From Effrenium voratum (lineage: Eukaryota > Sar > Dinophyceae > Suessiales > Symbiodiniaceae), in assembly GCA_963377175.1 (NCBI GenBank), contig CAUJNA010002113.1:619501-683500 (forward strand): DNA of 64,000 nucleotides. Direction: 5' to 3'. A program made the position numbers and the translations under genes. Of the stretch, positions 32,393 to 43,469 are shown one piece after another (position 1 is the first letter of the stretch; each line of letters begins with the position of its first letter). The notes under the pieces are model-generated. The model was not told where the DNA came from. It worked only from the letters and a program-made list of their open reading frames with translations, and did no database searches.

Positions 32393-33886
32393 TCTATTTT
32401 CTATTGTTTGCTTTTATTGAAGTTCTTATGGTTAGGTCTCATTAATAGCTGCCAGATGAAGAATCCAGCCGGTGGCGGTTGAAGATAGGATTATGATGAA
32501 GACAGCGAACACAGAGAGCTGAGGATGGGTGAAACAGATCCCATCCATCTCTCCCTCATTCCCACTCCTCTCTTCGTTCGGGAGTGGAGAGTGAGTGACG
32601 GCGAGCGGGAATGAATCTTAGCTGGAATGACGAAGGAATGGATGCTCCAGGTGACTGCTGCCTCCATCAAATCCTTTCTGTCGTCACCTCTCCCTTCGTC
32701 ACTAACTCCCTTCCTAGGATAGAACGGTATCCAAGTACGTGGCTGCACAATCTCAGGTGCCCAAAGCATAATGGACCCAATGAGTTCCCCTTTTGGTTGT
32801 TTTGGTGATGGTCAAGCAGGACACCTGCGTGCCCTTGCAGGCCCCAAATGATTCCCGCAATAGACTCGTGCGCCGAGTAAACTTCCAAACATGCTCAAAC
32901 TGAGCGAAATTGGATCAGGCCGCCCTAGTGAGACAACTACACTGCACTTTGTGCTTTGCATGGCTCTTTGACTTGTGCCGCCCGCACATGTCCGCAAGGG
33001 ATGCATGCCGCAATAGCCCTCGAAGAACGGTTGCAGTGCCCTAAATGCCCAAACCCTGTCAACCTACGAATAAGTTGCGGTGGGTCCCAGTTTGGCACGT
33101 GCCCATACGTTATCAGAGGCTATTCAACTGGATTTCCTATATATATATATAGGTACATTAATATCTATCCCCCCAAAACATCACCGAACTGGGCACTCTT
33201 ATTGGCCCACATGGCGACGTTTAGAACTTGACGGGGATGCATAGGGACTGTTGAAGGAGGCACTAGGAATTTTCGCCAAATGGAGCGGACCCCTGAAATG
33301 ACCCCCAGGTTCCTTTTGAAGCAACCCCAAAATGGTCGAATCGAAGATCACGCAAATACCCTTTTCCAACATGGAAGCAGAAAGGAAGGGTTTTGTCCGA
33401 GCAATGGTTTGACAAGAACCCCATTCATTTGAGGGGCTCAGTCCATTCCGGAGGTGTCTTACCGGCACCACTTCATTCGCCGCCCTCCCATTTGGCTTTT
33501 GGCGGGGGGTTCAAACCATCAATTTGCGGAAATGTGTTCCCCTTCCAGGTTAATGGCCAACTATGACGGATCTTGCCCGAAACCGGGTTCCAGTTGGGCA
33601 CAATGCAAGAACACAACGTAAAGTGCTCTTGTGGATGGCTTTAAACGTACACCAAGTGGAAATCGACCACGTTGGCTCTCCCGTATTTTCAGATTCACCC
33701 ATTTAAGGTACACAGTGTGTTGCACCGCGTTTTTTGTTTTTTCACTTTGGTTGGGATGGTTGTTCAAGCAAGGAGTGCCTTTTTTCCTGGCTTGAAGGAA
33801 CACATGAAGGGCACCTGGCGTTCCAACAAAACCAAAGGTCCCTTACTGGGACATGGTTCAAAATGTTCAAATGTGGAAAAAAAACT
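32393..33886. other. no gene recognised
   Basis: The stretch contains the palindrome CCTATATATATATATAGG at 33136-33153. Frames on both strands are short and without motifs. Confidence 0.4.
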
Positions 33887-33995
33887 TTCGCTCAACTTGG
33901 TTGTTTCGCCAGGTTGGTTGTTTGGTCGAAACGAGACTTAGCTGTGTATGTCATGGCTTTACTTTGCCGGCCATTCAAAGTCCCATGGGCCGTTT
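33887..33995 (+). repeat. left arm of 109 bp inverted repeat
   Basis: Begins TTCGCTCAACTTGGTTG and ends TCCCATGGGCCGTTT. About three mismatches to the right arm. After this arm GCTGGCTAA follows only past a 27-base insertion (34022), whereas on the right it is adjacent. Confidence 0.9.
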
Positions 33996-34063
33996 TCGCA
34001 GGATGAGAGTTCTTGATTGCGTTGCTGGCTAACCCTGAGGATCGAAACTTTGATCTCCACACA

Positions 34064-34160
34064 GGTTCCCGACAATGCACTAAAACAATGTGCTGTTTCG
34101 ACAAACCAGTGTTTTTTTGGGGGTATATTTTCCGACAAATTGTTTCCGATAACCCACCCC
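34064..34160. promoter_or_regulatory. YCGACAAA motif cluster, left end
   Basis: CCGACAAT (34069), TCGACAAA (34099), CCGACAAA (34132) and CCGATAAC (34146) lie within 100 bases around TTTTTTGGGGGTATA. Similar clusters occur at 41.08-41.12 and 48.19-48.24 kb. Probably transposase or regulator binding sites; inferred from repetition and position. Confidence 0.45.
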
Positions 34161-34585
34161 CCCAGACACCATCACTTTTTCACCTTGCGCCACCAGCTCT
34201 GCCACATTGGTCACCGGTTTGGTGGTAAGTACTGCTTCAGCACAAGCATCCATCTTTGCAGTGTCCTGATTTCCAGTGCATCTCCTTAGGTCATGTTTGT
34301 CATTACTCATGAACTCAGTTGTATTTTGATATACGACAATCAAAATGGATCATAAAGAAGTTGTTGCCAAGCTTCTGTGAACCTTTCGCGCCAGTGACTT
34401 CACAGTCCCCATGCAATCTTCATCTAAAAATGTATGGTATGCACGTGCGCTGGTTAGCTCTGTGCACTGGTCTTCTAGAACATGCTGGAAAGCCTGACAT
34501 GTTTGCTGCACACGTCAAAGACAAAAACAGGTTTCATGACTGCACAAATCAAACAAACAACAGATGCTATAGCATAGGAAGGCAC

Positions 34586-35473
34586 ATGTAGTTTTGGGCG
34601 CAAAGGGAACCACAGTCGCCCAAGTGCACGGCAAAGACGGGATGCTGCAAAGTATCTCGCGATGAACTTCAGCCCAATTTCTTTCAAGTGTTCAGCTTGC
34701 TGGCTGGTCAAGTAAATGGGGTACTCCTCAACCTTGCACATGTACTCATTCAAGCTTTGCACTGTTCCAAGAGTCAACTTCAAGAGCTCATCTTGGGCTG
34801 GAGTGTTGGCACTGAGCTGGGCAAGTGCAGCTGTAAAATAAACAAGGAGCACCCTTCCATTGTACGCCTTGTGTGAGAACTCAGCAAAGTCCCCCAGAGC
34901 ACCACGAACCATTTGAACAGTGAAGCGAGGCTGTGAGTGAGATATGCCCATGGCATACCCCCAAGCACGGAAGGTGCTATACATAGTATTTAGCTGCCCT
35001 TGGCTCAAAGCATCATCAGGCTGGCCAGCACACCCATCCGCCAAGAGAAGCGCACATGCAGCATTGGTCCATTGAGCTAATCCCAGATTGATGATGTGCA
35101 TAGAGCACCATCGGTTGAGCGTAAAGTGGTATCCAACTGTGAAGGTGAGAGGGGACACATTGTTTGGCAGCACATTCAGGATAAAATCTGCATGTGAGCG
35201 TCGCGGGACATGACTGAAGTTTTGCCACTGGGTCCATCGATTAGGGCCATGCATTGTAGCTGCACATCTGAAACATGAGTTTTTTGAGTTCCAGCCAGCT
35301 TTCATGCCATATGTATCAGAATGGCCTTTCCAGTCAGCCCGGATCTGGCAAAGAGCATAGGGACCACCAGCTAGCGCCTGCCCTTTGTTCATGGACCTCC
35401 TGCCTGCTGGCCAGCTGTTTCCATCTATATCTGTGGAAGGCCATCGGCCAATGAACCCAACCTCTCCCAACAA
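34586..35473 (-). CDS. large exon of the LPHELLHYL/HIINLG protein
   Basis: On the minus strand the frame reads GRWPSTDIDGNSW, PYALCQIRADWKGHSDTYG, MKAGWNSKNSCFRCAATM (a C-x2-C), WCSMHIINLGLAQWTNAA, a long helical part with EYPIYLTSQQAEHLKEIG, and RALGRLWFPLRPKLH. I remember the order W-S-x-N...G-x-W-P...DG...DW...W...C-x2-C...H-x2-x-L-G...PKLH from a protein family that is widespread in Symbiodiniaceae gene models and behaves like a repeat. It looks like a transposase of unknown class. The frame stays open past 34586 but coding text ends about there (possible donor GTGCCT). A C-terminal part after PKLH was not found, so the copy may be truncated. Confidence 0.5.
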
Positions 35474-35613
35474 GTGTCAAGTGACAATGTCAAATTGTGC
35501 TGTTTTTTGCAACCACATAATCAGGCTAGGCTAACATGTATGGAAAACAGCCCAGCAAGTAGTAACCCTGCAAACTGAACATTAGAGGCAGAAGCAAAAG
35601 GGCTGGACACTAG

Positions 35614-36047
35614 CTAGTTCTGGCAAGGTGCATTCATCGACCATGAGAAAACTCTGAGGATTGGCTCAAAAGTTGCACGGCCATGGGAGATGGCCGATCG
35701 GACCACGAAGAATGGGTACCGCGCCATCACAAGGCCTGCCGGCCACTCTTGATTGCACATGGCACCCTGCAGGATCAGTTGTTGAATCAAAAAGGAAACG
35801 AACAAAAAAGTGCCAAAATCCCTTGCAAGCCAGGCACTCTCAATTTCCTGACAAGGAAGAGACACCAGCATAACTAGTATTTTAGAGCCCATGAAGTTAT
35901 ACCTCGCTTCATCCGAGAAGAGCCCGACAGGGTTGTAGCCAAAGCCCGGGTGTCGTGCAGCCCAAGGCATATGTTTGTGATGGTCCCAGTACTTTTGTAC
36001 AAGGCTGCGGTTCAGCTTGATTTTGCAAGAGTCCTCGTAGCCAAAGA
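35614..36047 (-). CDS. middle exon(s) of the LPHELLHYL/HIINLG protein
   Basis: After GTTAAG the frame reads FGYEDSCKIKLNRS, LVQKYWDHHKHMPWAARHP, NPVGLFSDEARYNFMGSK, then RYPFFVVRSAISHGRATFEP and ILRVFSWSMNA. The join to the previous exon across 36127-36048 (80 bases, GT donor) is phase 1 and in frame. The join WSMNA to GRWPSTDIDG in the next exon fits the W-S-x-N...G-x-W-P order of the family. A further intron between MGSK and RYPFF is possible, because the text between them is less protein-like. Confidence 0.45.
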
Positions 36048-36127
36048 CTTAACAAGCATGTTTGGGCAGAAACAAACATGTTGCAATGCAATCAATGACT
36101 TAATGGGCCAGCTCATCAAATAACCAC

Positions 36128-36326
36128 CTGAGGCCAAGGCATGCAGATAGTGAAGTAGCTCATGTGGCAACAGCATTGGAAGTTCCATAGTGGCAGTCTT
36201 TGCCAGGCCAGGTCCACATTTCACAGGGGCTGATACAAAGTGTATGTCCAGCGGTAACTGGATGAGCCTGGTCAAATCACGTTCTACATTTTGTGGATGT
36301 GCACCTTTGCTGCCAAGTCCAGCCAA
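36128..36326 (-). CDS. upstream exon of the LPHELLHYL/HIINLG protein
   Basis: The minus-strand frame reads VERDLTRLIQLPLDIHFVSA, PVKCGPGLAKTATMELPMLL and PHELLHYLHALAS, then CAG|GTGGTT as donor. The block 'P.LLPHE.L..L' is shared with the remembered dinoflagellate family. The start codon of the protein was not located. Confidence 0.45.
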
Positions 36327-37257
36327 CTGCCGGGTCAGTCTGGATGATCCAGGATTTTCCTAGCAGGGTGAAGGGGGATTAAAAGGGCCACCCCAACTCT
36401 TTTGGTGGCCCTTTTCTTGCAGAGCCCAAAAACCACCCAACACAATTCTGCAAGTGACACACTTGTGAAACTGGAAGGTCCTGACAGCATGCTGCTGCTG
36501 CCTCCTGCGCTTGCTTCACAGAGGAGGCCTGGCAGTCAGGGTTCAGTTTTGGCTAACGCTCTGATCTGACATGACATTGTGCACCCACACCACAGCAACC
36601 ATGTGTCAATCAAACCAACATTGCCCAATAATTTGGAACACAACAATTAGCAGAAAGGCAAAGCCATCATGCAAGAAAGCACATATACACATGAAGCACT
36701 TACATGTGTCAGATACCTCCATTTCAATGCCATCACCAATGAGCTCAAAAAGAACAAAACACAACATGTTTTCAGATCTTGGAACACCTCACATGAAGCA
36801 GTTGCAACAGGTGTCAAGATGGCTCATCAGGTCCAGGCACAGAATTGCCGATGGATCTCAGGAGGTAGTCAGCAAAGTCTGTACCTGATGCAGCTTTAGT
36901 AGCAAGCATGAGTTCAGAATGATGTGACAGTTGCAATGGCATGGTGCAGCACTGCCAAAAATCCTATTGGCGCTTCACACCCTTTCTTTTTCATCCACCA
37001 TGCTAAAGGATCTAGGGCAAGCGCATGAGGAATGCATATCCCTCCAACTCGAGCACATCTATGGCTAGCTGAAGCCTCATGCAATGAGTACCCCACATGC
37101 ATGCCACATGGCTGCCACACCCTTTGCTGGGGACCGACTTTCCAAGCAACACCATTGCAACACTGTTATTTTGTTTTACTGTTGCCAGTATTGCCAAGTA
37201 TGATGATTTGCACACTTGTCAACACTCACACATGCGGTGATGCAGCCTGGGCCCTAA
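36327..37257. other. no exon recognised; CATG-rich DNA
   Basis: Probably upstream introns or spacer of the preceding gene. AAAAGGGCCACC and GGTGGCCCTTTT at 36384-36413 make a perfect 12-base hairpin arm pair with loop CCAACTCTTT. Confidence 0.4.
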
Positions 37258-37678
37258 CTAAGCTCTGGCTTTAGCCTTGGCACCTGCAGCCTTTGCTTTT
37301 GGCACCTTCTTGAGCGCATGAACCTTGACATGCGCTGACTGCTTCTTATATTCTGACACTGCATCAGCACAGTGATTGGCAAACTCATGAAGCTGGCCGT
37401 CATCAGAGCCAGCAGCAATCTTCCCCTGCCAGCACTTAGATTTTTGACCATTCAACATGGCATGTGTGAGGAAGGGCAAACACCATGTGAAAGGCCTCCG
37501 GGGTTTCTCTCGCTTTGATCATCCCCTCCAGCAGCGGCTTCAGGCTTTGACACAGCGCCTGGAGGAGCTCATTTGGCCTCGCAGGAGATCGGTTTGCAAC
37601 ATGTGACATGACAACATGGTCACCAACATGACTATCTCTTCTGAGACATGCACACACCATTGGCGACCAGCTTAGCAT
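37258..37678 (-). CDS. candidate gene end, Lys/Ala-rich C-terminus
   Basis: Two minus-strand stretches can be joined. One is ARPNELLQALCQSLKPLLEG with MIKARETPEAFHM (37.60-37.49 kb). The other is CWQGKIAAGSDDGQLHE, FANHCADAVSEYKKQSAH and a basic tail VPKAKAAGAKAKARA ending TAG at 37258-37260. The joint was not fixed. It may be a small independent protein or an alternative end of the gene at 37.87-41.05 kb. Confidence 0.35.
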
Positions 37679-37868
37679 GCCAGCCCTTGCATTCGGTTAT
37701 GCTTGTTGACGCTGAAGCCATCACCTGCAGGCAACATGAAGAGGCAAAGGGGTCATGCTAGAGGTTGGGCAATTGCAAGGAAATGCACTCAAAGGACAAC
37801 AAGGATAGAGCAAAGGGAAAGGATACAGCCACAAAGAACAAGGCAAGGGTATAGGAACCTACAACCCT

Positions 37869-40800
37869 TCAACCTTTGCTGGCCTGCTTGGCCTCTTGCG
37901 CAACTGACTTCGGCTTTGGCTCACTCTTACCCTTCGGGGCAGGCTTCGGCTTACCACCAGCATTGCCAGGAGGCCCACCAGCCCACACCGATGATGGCTG
38001 TTGCCTCAGAGTCAGTATTGACAATGCAGGTGTGAGGAATGTAAAGTATGTTGCAAATGCAGATATCTTGGCCAAGTAATTTTGGTTCCACTTATTCATG
38101 CAAGCTTCCCAATCGCACGCGCTGACTGCGGGTCCAAGTTGGCCTGAGTCCTCAAAGTGGTTTCCGTGGTCTCCGCATTGATGTCCTCCTCCTTGAAAGC
38201 ATCCCAGCAGCGAAAAAGCCGGAGATCCTGCAAATGCTCAGGCAAACTGCTCAAGACATCCCACAGTTTTCAATTGTGTTGCATTATGCAGCTTTCATGC
38301 AGAAACCAACCAAGCTGGTATTTCAAGTGCCCACACAGCAGTCCCTACATTACTGGGACACACATGACACACCAATCTGAATTCGAATAGACCCACTGAT
38401 ATCAACATGTCCAAACATCAGGGTCAGGTGTGATTTATCAGCAGCCTAAGTTAAGCACATGTGTATATATGCATATATAGCTATTAATGACAAACATGAT
38501 GCACTGCCAAATAGCACAAGCAAGGGCCTAGTGCTGTCCACATGTGCAAGCATGTGTGCCACAATCCTCGCGGTTGGGAAAGTCCGGGTTGCTGCGAACT
38601 TGCCCCTCCTTTTCCTGCACAGAAATCAGGCCTAGCATGACATCCTGCTGAACAGTCACATGTTGACACAAGATGCACCTTGCGTGTGATGAGCTCTTTG
38701 ACCGTTCTCTCATCGTACTTCTGCAGCAAATCCTTTCAAGGGAAACAGCTGAAGCCCTACATCATTTCAAGCAGCTCAACACCAGGTCATGTTGCTAATC
38801 ACAATCAAATAGGGGGTCCTTCTCCAGCACCCATGCCCACACACCCTTTGACTTTGACGTGTGGGACTTCGTGTGGTTGCTGATGATGCTAGACTTCATC
38901 CAGTCTTCTCCACTCTGCAGCCATTCTTCATAAAGGGCTGTCATCAAGCTGGTTTTGGCCGAACCTCAAACAGCACCAAGTGCAGAGGGAGAGAGACACA
39001 GAGACAGGAGGGAGAAAGATACACTGCTGAGGCCTCAACTGGTCTGCGCCTCCAGCAGTTTTTGCACCACAGGCGCTGGAGCTCGGGCACCTGCAGGGGT
39101 CCACCATGACAACCTAACACACCTCAAAGTATAACTACCATTCAAGACAACCCCATCACCTCGCATGCTTCTATAAAATCTCATATATCTAGCATGATCT
39201 GCAGCTTCAGCATCACGGGGCACATCCTTAATTTCAAGGCTCATGAAAGCTTGTCACTAGTAGCACTGACAGCAATTTGCATTGTGATGAGTGTGCATGC
39301 ATACAATGTTAAACTGTGCCTAGATTCCTCAGTTGGCTGTTGCTGTTCTGGCTCAGCAGGCTTCTGGTCCGGGTTTTGCTGCAGATTCTCATGTTCTTGC
39401 AACTCATGTTTTTGGCTTTGCTGCGGCTCAGGCTCCTGCTTTTCTTGCGGTGGCTCTGTTAGCACAGGTGTTGCCTTTGGTGTTTGCTCTGGCTGCAACA
39501 TTGGCCTGGCACCTTCATCCAACTCCTTGGTGTCTGGGCGCAGAAGGGCGGCTTTCACAGCATGACTTATTTGCTTGTGCTTCTGAGATTGTTGGTCCTC
39601 CTCCCACTGCTTAAGAAGCTGCTGAAGCTCAGACATATCCTCACCAAAACGATAGCCATCATCATCACGTTGGGAGCGCAGTTCATGGACAAAGGCCACA
39701 AACCCAGGCTGACAGGCTGCCTGAACCACAGCAGAATTGCACCTGCACTTCGGGTGCACAAGCACAAGCACATCTTTGGGGATTTCTGGCAGTGGTGTCC
39801 TCGCACTTGCACCATGGGTTGGCTCAGTTGGCTCTGCACCTGCATCACCAGATGTTGAAAGATCATCACTGGGCTGCACAGACTGCACCTGGTCAGGCTG
39901 CTCAACCACATGTACAGGCACCAAACTTTGGCTTTGCTCCAAGAGGGTCGCATCACAGTCATCACTTGCAAGTGTAGTGGATGAGGGCGGTTTGGGTCTG
40001 CCAAAAAGGGCTTGCACACCATCTGCTGTTGGCACTGTGAAAGCAGGCAACGGCTCATCCACAGGGTTCTTGGTTGCAGGCTTAGCCAAACGAGGGCATG
40101 GTTGCCCAGCACCTTTTCTGGCAGGGGTTGCCTGCGGTCTGAAAGCTGGGGCAGGGGTGGCATGCGGTGCCGGTGTGACCACAACTTTTGTAGATTCAGC
40201 CAGCTTGCGGTGCTCCTGCCAGCCTTGGAACATCGCATTGACCACTTCCTTGTCAACCCCAGCCTTCATTGCCACCTGACACAGGGGCACTTGGCCATGT
40301 ACTGTTAGCTGCAGTTGGATACAAGCATTCAAACATACTCATCTCTTTATTCTAGTTGGATGGCCATGGCACAATCTGACAACACCAAACATGAGTTCCC
40401 AAACCCTCACCACCTGCAAGCCAGACTCTTTGACAAACTGATCAAAAAGGGGGCCGCTGCACGCAGGTGCCAAAGTGCTCGATGAGGGAGTCGAGGCCAG
40501 TGCCTCAAGATGAGTCGGTTGTGCATGACACAAGACACATGGCATAACATGATTGCAAGCCCCGCAATAGAAGCAACACTATCACAACAGGCTTGCCTCA
40601 TCTTGCTCTTCGAACTCACCCAAATTCAGTGTTGGCAGAGAGTCAATGTTGACAGGCTCATCTGCTCCTTGCATCATGATTACTTACAATCGTTTCACAA
40701 ATCAACAGCTATGACATGTTGCAATGTTGCAGTCCTGAAAAGCTGAGCTTCCGTGACACAGGTGTGGGTGTGGCATCTCCATGTGCAGTGGCCACCCCCA

Positions 40801-41047
40801 TTTTGTTGCACTTGGGATCCGGGGTCAAACCAGTCTTCTCTGGGTTTCGCTCACGTTTGCAGCGCAACCGCCTTTCTGCAGCTTGCTGCAGCACAGACTG
40901 CATCACAGTGTCATACTTCTTCTCTTCCATGGTGCCAGTCAAGGCACAGCCAGCAGCAGCCCAGCCAAAATTGCTTTCAAGAAAGCAGTCATGTTTCATG
41001 ATCATGTGTTCACAGGCTCGCTCATTTGCCCAAGAATGCACACTCAT
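37869..41047 (-). CDS. multi-exon Gln/Pro-rich protein, unknown function
   Basis: ATG at 41047-41045 begins MSVHSWANERACEHMIMKHD, with EEKKYDTVMQSVLQQAAERR to about 40735. Further pieces: SGPLFDQFVKESGLQ (40.5-40.4 kb); a long exon from 40275 (after CAG, reading VAMKAGVDKEVVNAMFQGW and then 270 Pro/Gln/Glu-rich residues) to about 39340; LQRLWCKNCWRRR (39.1 kb); YDERTVKELITRK joined to EKEGQVRSNPDFPNREDCG by a canonical 64-base intron (38678-38615); LQDLRLFRCWDAFKEED (38.2 kb); and GGKPKPAPKGKSEPKPK ending TGA at 37869. Several joints are phase 0. Low-complexity middle with short folded ends; no known domain. Confidence 0.4.
38615..38678 (-). other. canonical 64 bp GT-AG intron
   Basis: CGCAAG|GTGCATCTTG ... 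TTTCTGTGCAG|GAAAAGG, phase 0 on both sides. It shows that ordinary and GC donors coexist in this segment. Confidence 0.55.
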
Positions 41048-41048
41048 G

Positions 41049-41147
41049 TTTCACGCACTTTCACGCCATTTCACGCTTTTTCCGACAAACCCTGATCCAC
41101 TGTTAAGGTTTCGACAAATTTTCACGCGGTTTCACGCACTTTCACGC
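41049..41147. promoter_or_regulatory. iteron-like array: six TTTCACGC boxes at 10 bp spacing
   Basis: TTTCACGC starts at 41049, 41059 and 41069, and again at 41120, 41130 and 41140. Spacing is exactly 10 within each triplet and 71 between triplets. Between the triplets lie CCGACAAA (41082) and TCGACAAA (41111). The array ends two bases from a minus-strand ATG (41045-41047). One helical turn of spacing would put all boxes of a triplet on the same DNA face, as for cooperative protein binding. Promoter, transposase-binding site or replication iteron are all possible. Confidence 0.6.
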
Positions 41148-41152
41148 ACCGC

Positions 41153-42322
41153 CCATTGTCTGCACTGGAGCAGTGTGGAGGAAAACATCACATTCAGGGA
41201 TCAATGCACAGTTAATCAATCCACTCTGCAACCACACATGCCTTGGGAAAGCCCACAGCAGCTACTAGCAGCTAATTGTCCACCACGCCATAGGTGAATT
41301 TGCAACATGTTGTCAATCAAGGGCCACGATTTAAACTCGACATGCACTTTGTTATGTTTTATTGAAAATCAGCTGAACATCTCAAGCCCCTTTCAAGCAA
41401 CACTCAAGTCACAACTCAAGACCAGCACGTGGCTTCCATTTGCCCTCCAAGGCCTGCTGCCTCAAGAAGTCATGAAGGCAACTCAGCTGGGCGTTCTGCT
41501 CCCAGTTCGCCGGGGGGCTCGGTGCCTGGGATCAGCAGTGATAGCAACCAGATTCCAACAATTGCAGAAATCACAATGTTTGCGCAATCACCCATGCATA
41601 GTAATCACATTGCACATTTCACATGACACATGTGGCTGTCAAGACATTTCTCAAAATGGGTGTTGCAACAGAGCATGCTATGTTGCAATGTTGCAATGTT
41701 GCAAAGATCCAATCAGCTTGATATAGCAATGACCATGCATGTGACACTCTTTGTTTTCCATAATTCGGCCAGGCTCTTCCATGATTCAGCCAGGCTCAGG
41801 CTTCGAAGATCACTACACAAATGCGCAAAAGTGTGTTGCCCCTAGGCTAGCTCTCAGGTTTGAAGTTCACAAATGGTTCGCACTACTGTAACCCACAGGG
41901 CAACATCACAGCAGCTCCGGCATTGCTCAGCAATGACAATGTCTTAAGTGCACAACACCCAAATGCCCAGATGGCAAATTTTCATGTAGTGAGCAATGTT
42001 TCCTTGCCTTTGTGCTATCGCAATGTATCCGGCTTGAAAGGCTGGCTAGTGAGCTGTGCCTGCAATTGTGGATGATCATAAATGTGAATTTGATCCCTTC
42101 AATGGCCCTTAAGATGAAATTACTCTGCTTGAGGGTTGCATGGCTGGCACAGATGGCTAGCAAGCTGTTGCATCAACTCCACAGCCTGATGCATGACTCC
42201 AGGCACTTGCATGGGCACAGCTCAATTTCAAATGATGATCAGTCAGTTGAGGGTACAGTACTGTTGTCAAACCTCAAATTGAACTTGGGTTACCATTTGC
42301 CAGCTGTGCCCAATGCAAGCTC
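41153..42322. other. CATG/TTGCAA-rich spacer with one exon-like stretch
   Basis: On the minus strand 41.52-41.40 kb reads PPANWEQNAQLSCLHDFL and RQQALEGKWKPRAGLEL, which looks like an exon but has no fixed partner. TTGCAATG is repeated three times near 41685-41702, and GATTCAGCCAGGCTC follows a diverged copy near 41765. Confidence 0.35.
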
Positions 42323-42907
42323 TTAGTGTGCCATGACCGGCACATAGCGCCACTCATGCTCTTCGTCATCATCATCATCACCTGGGCCATGCACTTCAGG
42401 AAACCATGGAAAAGGGCCTTCCTCCTCTTCCTCCTCATCATTCTCATTGATGATCTCTGGCTCGTCATCATCCTCCTCCACAGGGCGCGGCATGCGCTTG
42501 GGCCGTGGGTTGACCTTCTTCACCTTGATGAACTTGCCCCCAATGGGCACACCCGGGCCACCCTTCTGCTTGTTGCTCTTGTTCTTGCCCTTGCCCTTGG
42601 TGTTGGCGCCCTTGTTGACCATGTTGTGGCCCGTGCTCAGGCTGCTCGATGGCGGCTCAGCGTCAGGACCCGGCACCTGCGGCGGTGGCACCAACATGAG
42701 GCCCTTTTTCATGCCATCAGCCCTTGCATACCCCTTTTGGGCTTTGCCCTGGGCTTTGCCCTTCTCAAGCCCCTTCTGGAACCCTTTCTCATAGCCCTTC
42801 TCAAGGCCCCGCTGGTAGCCCTGCTCAGACGATGTTGGCCCATCTGTCATCTCCTCCACCGGGACATACGCGAACACCCATGCCCCTCGTCCAGGTCGAT
42901 CACTCAT
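42323..42907 (-). CDS. GxxKG-repeat protein with acidic C-terminus, 194 aa
   Basis: ATG at 42907-42905 (after CATCACAG|CC) to TAA at 42325-42323, uninterrupted. Start MSDRPGRGAWVFAYVPVEE. Residues ~32-60 are a G-x2-(K/R)-G repeat (GYQRGLEKGYEKGFQKGLEK). There is a Lys/Asn/Gly stretch (NTKGKGKNKSNKQKGGPG), a basic VKKVNPRPKRMPRP, and a very acidic tail (EEDDDEPE ... DDDDDEEHEWRYVPVMAH). The alternation of basic and acidic low complexity suggests a nucleic-acid- or chromatin-associated protein. No catalytic domain. It is one of the few full-length frames here. Confidence 0.5.
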   Translation of the reverse strand: MSDRPGRGAWVFAYVPVEEMTDGPTSSEQGYQRGLEKGYEKGFQKGLEKGKAQGKAQKGYARADGMKKGLMLVPPPQVPGPDAEPPSSSLSTGHNMVNKGANTKGKGKNKSNKQKGGPGVPIGGKFIKVKKVNPRPKRMPRPVEEDDDEPEIINENDEEEEEEGPFPWFPEVHGPGDDDDDEEHEWRYVPVMAH

Positions 42908-43469
42908 GGCTGTGATGGCAGCGGAATCAAAGCCAACACATGTGCTTGCATTGAGCAACAATGTTGCAGATTGAGCAATGATGTTGCAGTGTTCCTGAAT
43001 GTTCCTGAAACATTGTTCATCATGATGCATAACATTCCTGCGAGCCATCATGCACACCCTCAAGTACCACTAGCTGTCAAGGCTGAACCCCCAACCCCAC
43101 AAATTGCAAGACCCTCGCGCATCCCACTCTAAATCAGCACCATTCTGCTGACAGGGTGCATATGCCAGGATCTTGTCAAGCGAAGGCCGTCGTGATGCTT
43201 GCCGGGAAGCTGGAGGCACCTGGGCAGTCAACACATGTGCATGACACAGATCAGGATGCCCCTAGCATGCAAATAGGCAGCAACCAAGTTTTCATGCAAC
43301 AAGCCACATCAACCCCAACTAAAGTTCTTACAAGCTGCATCTCTCCATGAAAGATAGAGCTGCGCAATGCTGGCTCCAAACAGGTGTGGATATCGACCAC
43401 TTTCACGAAGGCATTTGCCACCTGACCTTGTGTTGGCAAGGGCTTTGCACACACACACACACATGTCTG
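42908..43469. other. spacer between minus-strand genes
   Basis: One weak minus-strand stretch (KVVDIHTCLEPALRSSI, ~43.40 kb) may be a last exon of the gene upstream. ACACACACAC occurs at 43450. Confidence 0.35.
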
